Positions 36,801-47,243 of a stretch of 64,000 bases of DNA are shown here, in pieces. A program made the translations under genes and the position numbers. The notes beneath the pieces are model-generated. The model worked only from the letters and a program-made list of their open reading frames with translations. It did no database searches and had not been told where the DNA came from. Every line of letters starts with the position of its first letter. The stretch's first letter is position 1. Source of the stretch: Glandiceps talaboti (lineage: Eukaryota; Hemichordata; Enteropneusta; Spengelidae); NCBI RefSeq assembly GCF_964340395.1, contig NC_135565.1, positions 13,971,209 through 14,035,208 of the forward strand. The letters run 5' to 3'.

Positions 36801-39800
36801 GAGAAATAACTGGTACCAAGTCTGCAATTTGGGGAAATAGCTGGTACTAAGTCAGGAATTTGGGCAATAATTGATATTGAGTCAGTAATTTTAGCAAATG
36901 ACTGGTACTAAGTCAGTAATTTGGGCAAATGACTGGTATTGAGTCAGTAATTTGAATAAATAACTGGTATTGAATCAGCATTTTGGGCAAATGACTAGTA
37001 TTGAGTCAGTAATTTGGGCAAATGACTGGTACTGAGTAAGTAATTTGGGCAAATGAATGGTATTGAGTCAGTAATTTAAGCAAATAACTGGGTCTACGTC
37101 AGTAATTTGGGCAAATGACTGGTATTAAGTCAGTAATTTGAGCAAATAACTGATATTGAGTCAGTAATTTGAGCAAATAACTGGTACTGAATCAGTATTT
37201 TGGGCAAATGACTGGTACTGAGTCAGTGATTTTGGCAAATGACTGGTACTAAGTCAGTAATTTGGGCAAATGACTGGTATAGAGTCAGTAATTGTAAGAA
37301 ATAGTAAATATTAAAGTTTGTTTTGCACAATACTCCAGTACATGTATCATTACCAGTTATCTTTCAGTGTTTTTGTTAAGTTCTCAAATTCATTTTGTAA
37401 CAATTCTGCTGTGAGATTAATCTACCAGAGTTAAAAATGGCAAAAGCTGAGTGATAAGCTTTATCCCTTGAAGTGAAATACTTGTATAACCTTGTTCAGA
37501 CTTCAAATAATGTTAATATAATGTTGAAGTATGCTTTCAATGGCATTTTTCAACTTCTTGAAAAAACCTACTCAGATGCAAAAAAAGTCAATGATTCATG
37601 TAATTTTCATACTGTCTTACTACTGTTTAAAATTGTCTGCTGGCATTATGAGTACAGTTGATGGCATAATAGCAGGTTCCTTGACGTTTTAGCATTCATA
37701 TACTAAATTATAACATTGAATCCCACCTATGCCCCATAAAATACCAAGTTTGCATTCTTCACGTCGCAAATGATGATATAATATAATTCAGTTAGTTGCA
37801 TACCACAAGTTCATTTTAATCTACAGCAAAAAATAACTCACCAAAATGTATAAACTCAGCTTATGCCCCTCAAACAACTTTCTGAACAGCCTAGCTCGTT
37901 GAAAAACTAAACTATAGAGTGAATATATAACTCCTTCCTTTAGATGTTTGTTTGTTTGTATGTATGTGTGGAATTCTTTCTTCCTTCTAATACATTTCTA
38001 CCCTTTATTACTAACTGCATTGTTGATCATGGAGTTCTGTTCCATTTGTTCCTACAGTGGTAAGTTGCTCCTTCCTTCATCTTCCCTTCCTTTATTCTAG
38101 ATTTAGCCATACCTTTTCTGTGGTTAATCATTTTAATGTTTTGACCAAGAGTCTGTAACAATCTCTGTGTGTATTCTAATGTGTGAATGTCAAGATTCAG
38201 GGGAAACCTGTTGACAAATTTTCACATTAACTGAATTGATTCCCATTATAATAAGTTTTTACTAGTTTACATAAAAAAGTATTGACCATGCTTCACATCT
38301 TTGAAAGATTGATAACAGATTAAAGTTGAATATGAATGTAAATTTCCAATTAGTACATAGCTACCATCTGAATCCCCACATACATCTTTTATGTCATGGT
38401 TTTACATCCCGGTCATGTGACCCAAACATTTCACATGTTGCCGCAATTTTACTTCCTAAAGTCATGTGACCCAAACATTTCACACAAGTTGTGGTTATAC
38501 TTCCTATAGTCACATAATCCACAGAGTTGTTATGCCGCAGTTTTACTTCCTAGCCATATGACCCCACTTTTACCTTGTTGTGGTTTTACTTTCACCAGTA
38601 TAACTACATGTAAATGTCCATGAAATTACACAGACTCCTGGATTTTTAGAGGTCAAACTCCAGGAGACATTTTCTCATAGTAACAGTGTTGATGGCATCA
38701 TATATTCAAATAAATGCTATGTATTTCTGAGAAGTTTACATTCCAAATGATAACTACCAGCAAATTATTATATAACCAACATAATTATGATCATGTGGCA
38801 TCTCTGTGTGTAAGCCAATAACTGTAGAACAGTTAACACTATGAAGGGGGTGTGGCAATGATTGGTTAGGGACACTGCTTTGTTTAAATCACAATGTTCT
38901 GCCATTAACTGATGCTGCCATGCAGCTTTCAACATATTACAATGCATGACAGAGCTGGTACTAGTTTCTATTATGTGTTAGCATGACTCAGCACTTTTAC
39001 TGGGCAGGATGCCTGCCTTCGTTATTCATTCTTTGTTTTGTATTCTTTTCTCTTCTGCCCACTAGCATCATTTTTCTGGCTTTATTGCAGGTGCTTTTCT
39101 TTGTATAAGTTTCTTGTCACTTTAGTCTCACAACCTTTTCTTTCAGTTTCTGTTTTGTTTCCTAACAGCTTAAACTTTGCCAACTACTCGTACCCACTAC
39201 TCAAGCCACTGTCCATTACACTGTACATCACTTTCATGACACCTTACATGGGGTGCCTGTCCTTTCCTCTATCTATCTATCTATCTCTCTAACTATCTAT
39301 CTGTCTGTCAACCCATCTATCTAGCTAGCTATCTGTCTATCTATTTGCTTATCAGCCAAATACCCTCCAAAGCACCATAGTTCACTCAGTAATTTTCACT
39401 GGCTTTGAACTGTACTTTGCAAAATTTCAAATTTATCATTGCATGCATTTTTGTTGAATTTCAATTTCACTATAAAGCATTATCAATCCAATTAAAAGTA
39501 TCAGTAGGCCTGTATTATTACAAGATATAACTTGTTTAAATCTAGTTTCTTCAAAAAAGCTTACATACTATTCGGAAGTTTCTGCCATTTTGTTCCCAGT
39601 TTCTAAAGATATAACATATGCGTAGTCTTTTTTTAAAAATGTGTCCACTTAAAGTATTATTTTGCCATATATAGATAGAGAGTTCTGGTTGTATAGCTTT
39701 TAATTTGTGAAGTCAAAGTTTATTAAGTGTAAGGAAAGTGAACAGTTTCACTTATAGACTAACAGAAATCATGTACCCAAACAAAATAACAGGTTTCCCT

Positions 39801-42800
39801 AAGTATCTAGAAATAATAACTTCATGTATGCTAACATCAATAGACTCTTGAAGTTTTACAATTGTATATTAAACCAAAACTAAAATATTGACCACAGAGA
39901 CAGGGATCCACGTACTTACCATACAGTGTTCTCCCAGACAATAGGAAATATATCAGTCCTTGGTGGTGTTTGATCACTAAAAATAGATTGTTGCATAATG
40001 AAATCAAAGTGGCAAATCAGAGTTGAAATAATACAATTCCTGTCACATCTATTCAGTGAGAAATCAGTTGAAAATTTACAGGTTTTGTACTTCCGTTAAT
40101 TGGAAGACAAAAATTAGTTTGGAGTTCAGTTTTCTGTAGAATTATTTGTGCCATGTGGAAAGTAACTTGATTCATTTCTCAGTCATGGTTATCATAGTGA
40201 ATGACAGAGCTACGATGGTAGATAATATTGGATAGTTTAATGGTTCAGTGTCATCTTTTCTTTAAAGTGTCCCTGTGGATGATAAAGAAGACATCTGTGA
40301 ATCATTTGTGCATATTGTTTAAGTACAGAGCTCAGTCAGTTACTCATGATAATGTGACAGCTTGTCAAGTGAAATAATTTGAGAAGATTTCCATGTGTCG
40401 ACAAAGTTATCTAAAAGTAAACGGTAATGCAAATTTCTGGACTGTCTATTAGTAAAGAGCAAGTCTAGAGGAGAACACTGCTTACACGAACACATTCATC
40501 TCTTTATTCTTTTCTTTCTCTCTAGTTTGTCTTACAAAGTAAGACAGGCCGATGTCTTGTGTCATAATTTCTTGATTTCTTTATGCAGAGAAAGAAGAAG
40601 GAGGCCGAGGCAAAGGCAAAAGCGGCAGCATCAGCAGGAGATGAAGGTGGTCCTAAAAAGAAAATAGGAAAACTGCGTAGGCTTGACATTAAGGTTGGTG
40701 TTGTAGCTCCACGTCACTGTTGGCAGTTGCTTCTTCCAACACTGCCTACTCTACTCTGCGTTACCTTGGCGACTAAGTCTCTATCAATCCCCATCACTCG
40801 CATAAACCGAAAGTCATAAATATGGTGATCACGAGGTCAGATGTAGATGAAACAATTTGTAGTCACATAAAACCATTCCGTCTTTCTGATTTTAGTTCCC
40901 ACACTCTTGCATTGTTTGTTTCTTTTGTTTAAGGGAGGGAGGTCCACCATTTATTTAGTAATTCAAACACACGCACTGTATTTTCATAATCAGAAATTTG
41001 AAATTTCCCTCTCCACAAAACATCATACTATTTAAGTTTCCTCCTGATTCAAACTTTTTTGTATTCCCGTTGCACTAGCCCTTAACTGTACTGGTTAATA
41101 TACAAGATATGCTAACCTACTCATTACTCATACCTATACAAAAGACGAAAAACATGCATGCCTATAACCCAGTGCAAACCTTGTTCCCATAGTGAAAATA
41201 AATCCTTCATACCTCCCCTACCTCCCTCCCTCCTATTGTGCGAGTTCAGTGGTTGGTTGGTTGGAAAATGGTTGCTTCTAGCAGTTTTCTCTTTTTCAAA
41301 ATTTTTATCAGTAAATTATTCATTTTTCACCAATGATTGCTTTCCAAGTTTGTTTTCCTGGCAAGCACTGTAAAATTGTTTCAAGTTCAAAGAAATTCTT
41401 TCATTCTGTCAAGACATCCATTTCTGTGTGTGTGGGCTTTCCAAATTTCTAACATTCAAAAGATGGTAACTTCCCTTTTTTGCTGCATTTTTGCTATATC
41501 TTCCAAACCATTTTTTTGGCTTGTTCAAGAATTTTGAACTGAATTTCGACAGTGGACAAAGTCATTCACATAAGAAGCCTACTGTACAAGTATTTTCCCT
41601 TCTGCAAATTTTGGCTGTGGACCTCCCTTCCTCCTTTTACAAGATAAGCTATATCGTAACATACAATTTACAAACAAACAAACATTCAAGGGTTTGGGTG
41701 ATATCTCAAGATGAAGTGGTTTCTTTGTGAATGACCTTGTATCTCTGATCTAACCTTTGACCTCTGGTCTAACCTTTGACCTTCGGTCAAGATATCACAG
41801 AGGCAAAGGCTTATTCAAGTATGATTTACTCTTTTATTTAGAAACAAATGATGAAAAAAGCACAGGAAGGCCTACAGCAAGAAGCTGAGGAGCGTGAAGC
41901 TGAAAAGAAGAAATTCCTTGAAGACAATCTGGACTCAATAGACGATCTTGAATATAAGGACAGAGATGAACTCATGGAATTTGTCAAGAAGCTTCACGAG
42001 AAGATATCCAAGTTTGAAGGAGATAAATATGATCTACAACTTGTCATTAGTAAAAACGACCTGCAGGTTTGTCGTCTTTTGATGTGTACTTCTCAAAATC
42101 TTATAGTCATAAAATTGTCATACCAAAATATAGGGTTTGATTAGAGGTGATTCCCCAATATTTTCCTTTGTTCAGCCAATGAAAATACAAGTGACCTAAG
42201 GGATCCTTGTCACTATGAGTAGCTAGACTACTAGTGAGAAAACCCTTTCCTATACTATATTACTATATTTTTTGACTTGGAAATACAATGTCAAAGAACA
42301 TATACTAAGTTTTTGTGTTTGAAACTCAATTGATTGCAAAAAGCTACAAAGTGTGTGGAAAGTTTGTTGTTGTATGTACAATAACAACCATTTTACACAT
42401 TTTTCAATGTTTTGCAATTTATTTAGTGACAAAGAAGGACTTGATATATGTTCTTTCACATTGTGTTTCCAGGTAGAGAATTATAGAAGAGATGTTTTAT
42501 CAATTAAAATGCCAAGATAAATAACTATTTTTCATCCATATGGCCACCTTAACAAAATTCTTACTTTAAAAAAAGCTCTGACAATGTTTCACCCTTTTTG
42601 CAGAGCATAAATATATACATACATAATAAGTATATCCATTCAATAATGGACATGTTAATAATATAATGTCCTCCTGCTCATGTTATCCTTGTAGATTGAA
42701 GACCTTAAATCTAGAGTAAATGAAGCCAGAGGAAAATTGTAAGTATTCCCTTATAAATGGCTTTTAGCATGTGTATGCAGTACCATAATATGTGTTGACA

Positions 42801-44604
42801 AACATAGAAGAAAGGAGCTAGTGTTATACAGGTATACAGGTATACAGGTACAATTCTGATTATAGGCCTTATTTAGGCCTCTGATATCAGATCATGTTAA
42901 ATTAAAGTCTTGTCAGTGCGTATGCTAGCATAGTCTTCAAATTTAAATTTCATTTGCAAGTCCTTCCCAGTGTCTATCTAAACGTCTCTCAAAATTATAT
43001 ACATTTGGTGCATCAACCACATGATTGGGAAGACTATTCCATTGGTTTATACTTCTATGTACAAAAGAAAATTTCCTAATATCCAGCCTAGTATGGACTT
43101 TGTACAGTTTATATTGATGCCCTCTAGTGTCACAATGTCTGGTCTTGAGAAAATCAGTCACTCTAGTGTCATATTCATAGTTATGAATATGTTATGTTAT
43201 TATATAGTATGTGTAGGTGTGATAACAGTCACATTTCCAGCCTCAGATTTATTCATGAGTTGGTGTGACAAGTCACATCTCCAGAATCAGAACCATTCTG
43301 TTAACGTAGAAGACCTGTGAAATATTAGCCAAACATAGAGTATTGCAAGGATTTGCAGAAGTTTGTATGTATTTCAACAAGTGAACCATATTACTACAGT
43401 GTTTAGAAAGGTAGTGCCGACTTGGTGTATGTATATTAATGATATTATGTAATGTTCCCCACAGCATCAAACCTACTTTGAAGAAAGTTAGTCGTACGGA
43501 CAAATTAGTCGAAAAGACAGAAGAAAAGAAAGGCATTGATGTTCAACTCAAGAGAGTTGAAAGGAAATCAGCCTCTGCTGAATTAGGAGAGGAAGAAGCC
43601 GATGTAAGTTACTTCTACTGACAACTCATATTATAGTGTTCTTTCATGAAATGGTTTCAGAGACCAAAAATATGTTTTGTAATAGCATTTTAAGTTACTC
43701 TTACCCACTACTCACACATTATAGTGTTTCACAAACCGAAAACACCTTTTGTACTAGCCATTTAAGTTTCTCCTGCCCAGTTATCAATACAGTGTTATGT
43801 CAAGAATTGTTTTCATCAGAAGGTTTCAAAGATGATAATACCTCATATACTAGCTAGTTAGAGACCAGAAAGGAGAATCTGGAGGCTAATCTGGTAACAT
43901 TTCCACAGAAAATGAAGTAATTTAGAGTAAGATTTTGATATTATCAAGAGAGCAAGTCGATTTTACAAGAGAAATTCATGTCCTTGTTATATTTGATGAC
44001 TGCCACTATACATGTATCTTAACGTTTGTACTCCTTTGCAAGTTGAGCAAACCATTTGCCAAGCAGTAGAACATATGTACAAAAGTATATTGGAAAGTAG
44101 CTACACGTTATGTCATCAAATTATTTGTTTAGTTTGTCAAAGAGCAAAGCTGCAGCTCATCCCATCACCAGTGACGATGAGATATGTAGAATATATTGTA
44201 CATGTTTCCAAGAATCAGTACGACTGTAACATATGGTTACTTTAGAATGGTAATTTAAAAACGAATGTGACATGCAATCATTGCCTGATCCAGGTCCATA
44301 GCAGACAGATTGTAATATCACATTCATTTCTAAATTACAATATCAAAGTAACTATATTTTACTGTCCTAGAGGAAAGTATGTTTTCACGAAGCAGAATAA
44401 CATGATAATTCTTCATTTGAAAGTTTCATACACTAAAATGAGAAAGAAAAACTATAAACTAACAAACTGCCAGATTCAGTTCATATGCTAATTTAATGTA
44501 TTTCACTTTGTCTATTTAATTGTTCAACGTTTAATGGGTTTTTCTGCTCTCCTTTACAGGACAAAGTTGATCTCCGTGCACAACTGAAGAAAGTTGAAAA
44601 ATAA
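27741..44604 (+). CDS. TnI: Troponin I, long N-terminal isoform (12 coding exons, 372 aa)
   Basis: Inhibitory subunit of the muscle troponin complex. It binds actin-tropomyosin at rest and releases when troponin C binds calcium. Joining 27741-27805, 28379-28471, 29196-29223, 31198-31398, 33672-33734, 34900-34947, 35551-35613, 40589-40693, 41842-42066, 42695-42738, 43465-43603 and 44560-44604 gives one frame, all GT-AG. Residues 1-187 are a charged Glu/Arg/Ala-rich extension. Residues 205-312 are the TnI core: KKKIGKLRRLDIK, AQEGLQQEAEEREAEKKKF (troponin C/T-binding helix), ELMEFVKKLHEKISKFEGDK (coiled coil with TnT). Residues 310-320 (GKFIKPTLKKV) match the inhibitory region. An actin-binding-type motif follows twice (335-346, 360-372). 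The ATG context is strong (A at -3, G at +4). Oddity: the protein stops without the usual Trp-containing C-terminal mobile segment. Exon assembly is visual, and alternative exons are likely. Confidence 0.92.
28379..28471 (+). CDS. TnI: Troponin I coding exon 2
   Basis: Acceptor TTTACTCCAG|G; weak donor AATT|GTGCGT. Encodes AAAAQNDNASLDADLEALRL and then RREERRRQRE, a second copy of the Arg/Glu motif. It also ends in phase 2. Retention of the following intron would end the protein after about 27 further residues. Confidence 0.85.
29196..29223 (+). CDS. TnI: Troponin I coding exon 3 (28-nt microexon)
   Basis: Acceptor TGACTTATAG|G; donor GCTGAG|GTAAGA. Encodes AAEENGPAE after completing Leu53. 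It converts phase 2 to phase 0, so all further extension exons are phase 0. Confidence 0.85.
29281..29360 (+). repeat. Intronic hairpin, about 31-bp stem and 17-nt loop
   Basis: 29281-29312 and 29330-29360 are inverted repeats (TAGTAATAG...TTGGAATCT against AGATTCCAA...CTATTACTA) with few mismatches. It starts 58 nt after the exon 3 donor. The size is like a pre-miRNA, but no expression evidence exists. Confidence 0.6.
29369..29467 (+). repeat. 30-bp tandem repeat, 3.3 copies
   Basis: Unit CTATTCTACTAAGGAGTCCA plus GTGTAAATTT; three nearly identical copies and a partial fourth. Confidence 0.9.
31198..31398 (+). CDS. TnI: Troponin I coding exon 4 (Glu/Arg repeat exon)
   Basis: 201 nt, phase 0-0. 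Acceptor CAACTAG|CCT; weak donor GCTGAG|GTAGCA. Residues 63-129 begin PVEDYSTRRRRKEREAEEAR, then five 8-10-residue repeats of the form EAR(Q/K/R)REEE. This predicts a long charged single helix. The Leu-rich frames antisense to it are shadows. Confidence 0.9.
32288..32770 (+). repeat. Intronic tandem repeat, about 105-115 bp, four copies
   Basis: Repeated strings are ACTGAGTACAGGATAGCTAT, TAGTGATTCGCAAATAAAGC and ACATTAGCAG, in the same order in each copy. Confidence 0.8.
33672..33734 (+). CDS. TnI: Troponin I coding exon 5 (Ala/Pro/Glu exon)
   Basis: 63 nt, phase 0-0. Acceptor CTGAATAG|GAG; donor GTAGAC|GTAAGT. Encodes EEAAEEAPAEAPEEEAPAAV plus Asp. Pro-Ala-rich cassettes are also known in insect troponin I extensions. 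Its length and phases allow skipping without a frameshift. Confidence 0.88.
34300..34720 (+). repeat. Intronic array rich in GGTCA / TGACC half-sites
   Basis: Diverged units with GGTCATGACC (perfect palindrome near 34393), AAGGTCA and CATGACCTT recur every 40-60 bp. It looks like a decayed minisatellite. It could bind nuclear receptors, but this is not shown. Confidence 0.55.
34900..34947 (+). CDS. TnI: Troponin I coding exon 6 (Ala-rich)
   Basis: 48 nt, phase 0-0. Acceptor TTTCTTTAG|GAA; donor GCAGAG|GTAATA. Encodes EQAAQDTAAAEAAAAE. The (GCA)n coding tract could vary in length between individuals. Confidence 0.88.
35551..35613 (+). CDS. TnI: Troponin I coding exon 7 (poly-Ala)
   Basis: 63 nt, phase 0-0. 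Acceptor CATCTCTTTCAG|GAA; donor GAAGAG|GTAACT. Encodes EQRQKEEAE, then a run of nine Ala and EEE. It starts with GluGln like exon 6, suggesting duplication between the two. Confidence 0.88.
36102..36117 (+). repeat. G16 homopolymer
   Basis: Sixteen G in the troponin I intron 7. Confidence 0.95.
36689..37290 (+). repeat. 31-bp minisatellite, about 19 copies
   Basis: Consensus GACTGGTACTGAGTCAGTAA plus TTTGGGCAAAT. Copies vary by a few bases. It lies within the largest troponin I internal intron. Confidence 0.95.
39270..39345 (+). repeat. (TCTA)n-type microsatellite
   Basis: Interrupted CTAT/CTGT tetranucleotide repeat. Confidence 0.9.
40589..40693 (+). CDS. TnI: Troponin I coding exon 8
   Basis: 105 nt, phase 0-0. 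Acceptor TTTATGCAG|AGA; donor ATTAAG|GTTGGT. It closes the Ala-rich extension and opens the conserved TnI region with GGPKKKIGKLRRLDIK (residues 207-222). Confidence 0.92.
41842..42066 (+). CDS. TnI: Troponin I coding exon 9 (IT-arm core)
   Basis: 225 nt, phase 0-0, residues 223-297. Acceptor TTTTATTTAG|AAA; donor CTGCAG|GTTTGT. It encodes the amphipathic helix AQEGLQQEAEEREAEKKKF and the heptad segment ELMEFVKKLHEKISKFEGDK YDL, which pairs with troponin T in known structures. This is the strongest family match in the gene. Confidence 0.95.
42276..42550. mobile_element. Foldback MITE-like element, copy 3, in TnI intron 9
   Basis: Stretches CAATGTCAAAGAACATATAC (42288-42307) and GATATATGTTCTTTCACATTG (near 42442-42462) are inverted partners. 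The pairing spans 42276-42472 with almost no loop. The right edge CATCCATATGGCCA matches the ends of the other two copies. Confidence 0.7.
42695..42738 (+). CDS. TnI: Troponin I coding exon 10
   Basis: 44 nt. Acceptor CCTTGTAG|ATT; donor AAAATT|GTAAGT. Encodes IEDLKSRVNEARGK and two bases of Phe312, ending in phase 2 inside the inhibitory region. Confidence 0.93.
42925..43185 (-). mobile_element. 5'-truncated non-LTR retrotransposon (LINE) tail in TnI intron 10
   Basis: The minus-strand frame contains DTRGHQYKLYKVHTRLDIRK and then RSINQWNSLPNHVVDAP...FERRLDRHW. This is the characteristic C-terminal end of reverse-transcriptase proteins of CR1/Jockey-type LINEs (R-G-H, WNSLP, F..RLD.HW). Frame stops lie upstream near 43185, so only the last part of the element is present. 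It is inserted opposite to troponin I. Confidence 0.8.
43465..43603 (+). CDS. TnI: Troponin I coding exon 11 (inhibitory region and first actin-binding-like motif)
   Basis: 139 nt. Acceptor GTTCCCCACAG|C; donor GCCGAT|GTAAGT. Encodes IKPTLKKVSRTDKLVEKTEE, then GIDVQLKRVERK and an acidic SASAELGEEEAD linker. KPTLKKVS is nearly the same as in insect and mollusc troponin I. Confidence 0.93.
44560..44604 (+). CDS. TnI: Troponin I terminal coding exon 12
   Basis: Acceptor CTCCTTTACAG|GAC; encodes DKVDLRAQLKKVEK and TAA (44602-44604). DLRAQLKKVEK matches the second actin/troponin C-binding region of TnI. Nothing like the usual C-terminal mobile segment follows in this exon. Confidence 0.9.
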   Translation, partial: DKVDLRAQLKKVEK

Positions 44605-46225
44605 AATCTGTTATATGTATCTATAGTAAGTTTCTTTTAATATGTTCCTTGTAAGAATTCTGATTGATTATAATTTAAGAAAATATGTGCTTATAAAAAC
44701 CCCAGATAATTCATACATGTTTACATTTGGAGGATAATTTGTCTTTAGATAATTCTTTAAAATTCATCTTGATAATCATTTGTATACCACAATTTCTTAA
44801 GAGATGTACCATTACTGTTTCTGTCTGTTATTCAGAACATATGCTGTTAAATTTATGACATCATGAACATACAACCACACTTGTGCAACATACACAGTAA
44901 ACTCAGTGTTTTTGTTAGGACAGTTAAATCTACTGGAGTTCCAGTGTCATTTTGCCAGGGTTCCCAAACAAAATTACCATAGATTCTAAGGGGAAACACT
45001 GCCAATTTTACCCCTTTCTCCATTTCTGTTACCAAGGTTCCCCAACCTTAGCAAAAACACTGATACTAGTATATTTTGAATAGTTGAAATATTGGCCATT
45101 CTGGCTAAAATTATTTTGAATAAAAATGAAGTGAGCAATAATAATGTAGGTGCAAATATAGAGTCATGTACAGGAATGGAGAGTGGATATTGGAGGGTAT
45201 GTGCTGGTAGTAATACAGTAGTATTTGTTATTTCTACCATCATATTGCCTTAGATTTTTCTCTGAATACATTATGTCCTCAAGTTGAACAAAAAGGGGCA
45301 CCAATGAAAATCTATACAATGTGTTTGTATCCTGCCATATAGTAATCTGGGAATGATTTTCCTCGGATGTATTACATTCACTAAATTTGACTACTTACAA
45401 CAATTTTTCATTGATTGTACAGTATATTTCTTATGACTATTTTTGCAACCTTTCATATTCTTCCAAAATTATCTCAAACTTCTGACAGTGTTGAATTAAT
45501 TGTGTAAAATCTTTTGTTGTCGGTATTTGGAACTCTTCATACAACTACTCACAGCCATTACAGTTTTTCAATGAAAACACAAAGTTCCTTGTTTAATTAA
45601 CAGATTATTTTTGTTGCTTTTTTCAGCTTTCTGTGCATTTCTGGGGCATCTTACTACTTTGTCGTCCATCCAGTCAACAGCTACTTAACTCTGCAATATT
45701 TATCAAATCCATGAAAAAAGACACCTGTGGTGACCCAGCTTTATTCACCAAGAAGAAGACGGATCACTGTACAACATTTTATGAGCTTAGGGAGTTCATA
45801 GTAGATGTAGAATTTAGGCAGTACATTGCAATACATATTCTGACAAGGAGGACAGAACTTGGTAGTTCACCTGCAGCAAAAAAAAATGCAGCTCCCAAAT
45901 ATTTAAAAGTAGAATTTTTTAAAACTGTAGAATTTTTATGCATTTTTTTTAAATATGCAGTCTAAAGTAGATGATTTGTTCAAACCAAAGATTGTAACTC
46001 TGAAAGTAACCCACCTTTTGTAATCAAGGATTCGTCCATTCAAAACGACATTAGATGAATTTTTAGACACAGATTCAGCACATCTACATAAATATGTCTT
46101 GCCAGTTACTAGAGAATTTTTTTATTCCATTTTGACAATATTTTCAATGGTTTTAGATGAGCATATGTCATCAGTTGCTGTCTCTCCTAATTCCACATAC
46201 TGAATAAATAGCTGTAAAATGCAAA
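44605..46225 (+). other. TnI: Inferred spliced 3' UTR of troponin I
   Basis: A donor CTATA|GTAAGT lies 21 nt past the stop (44625/44626). A strong acceptor, TTGTTGCTTTTTTCAG, ends at 45626. The exon from 45627 would run to a polyadenylation signal AATAAA at 46203-46208. The 110-aa open frame at 45633-45965 would be non-coding in this model. Without transcripts this is inference; an unspliced 3' UTR using another signal is possible. Confidence 0.45.
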
Positions 46226-46911
46226 AACCAATTTTGTGCTGCCGTCTTCAATGTGATTTTTATTCAATTTTGTTCGATATATGTGCGAGTGGTTATGTTG
46301 GGGGTGTTATAAAATGCATGTTCCCATCTAGAACCATTGCCTGCATTTGCATTCTCTTTCCTAATATCAAAATCTAACATAATTAATTAATAGATGTCAT
46401 TTCATCATCAAAATTGTACTTAACCAGGTTTGATCACCCAGTAATACTACAAAGTGCTTTTTATTCAAAAATTATTATTTTTAAAAAATATTGATGTCAT
46501 GCATTTTAAAACCTATGCCATCAATCAATTTGACATTTTAATATAACTGCTGCTTCTCAGAAAGTTAAATAAAAATGTTTTTAATCCAAGTTCAAAGGTC
46601 AAAAACAAAATGGCTGCTGGCATACTATGACAGTTAAATCAATGTTTGAATATTTCACACTTCAGGCACATTGTAGTATTACTGGGCCATGTTGCTATGG
46701 TGATATCCGAATTTTCTCACCAGTCTATCAGGGGAATGTTATTCTGGAATATTGACTCCAAATATTGCATCAATATTTTTTCTCAGGAGTCTCACTTCAC
46801 CTTTAACCCACATATAGATACATATGACTGCATATCAGGTCGTAACTATTTTTCTACAAGTGAAATATTTAGATTTTTGACCTCATTTAATGTTTATAGT
46901 ATCGTTAAAGC

Positions 46912-47243
46912 AGCCAAATGGATGAGGATTGGGTGTTTATTTGGATTTTTAATTTGTAATACAATTTTAAAATGACTTCCTACTTGAAAATCAATGTGAA
47001 ACAGCATTGACCAAGTCTTTGTAACTCGCTACATTGCAAAAGATTAATAAATGTGTAAAATATTTGATACGGTACATGCAGTAACAAACTTTTTACACAT
47101 TTTTGATTTTGCAATGTATTGAGCTGCAAACAAAGACTTTGTATATGTTGTTTCACATTAATTTCTTCAAGTAGGAAGTCCTGATTAAATTGTTTTATAA
47201 ATTAAAAATCCAAACTAAATACCCAATCCTCATCCATATGGCC
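46912..47243. mobile_element. Foldback MITE-like element, copy 2
   Basis: The left end AAATGGATGAGGATTGGGTG and TGACTTCCTACTTGAA is mirrored by TTCAAGTAGGAAGTCCTG and CCCAATCCTCATCCATATGG at the right. Same family as 22380-22680. No coding capacity. Confidence 0.8.

Larger units (their letters stand above)
35614..40588 (+). other. Troponin I intron 7 (5 kb), no further coding exon seen
   Basis: The stretch holds G16 (36102-36117), the 31-bp minisatellite (36689-37290) and a TCTA repeat (39270-39345). I searched for extra phase-0 Glu/Ala exons and found none with both splice sites. CTACAGTGGTAAGT at 38054 would give only a 2-nt exon and is rejected. Confidence 0.5.

Noticed and set aside
38050-38065. 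CTACAGTGGTAAGT, acceptor and donor separated by 2 nt
   Set aside because: It would make a 2-nt exon and break the frame between exons 7 and 8; probably chance.
45633-45965. 110-aa open frame after troponin I
   Set aside because: No recognised domain, Lys/Phe-rich AT-driven composition, and it fits better as a 3' UTR exon. It has no similarity to a TnI tail.
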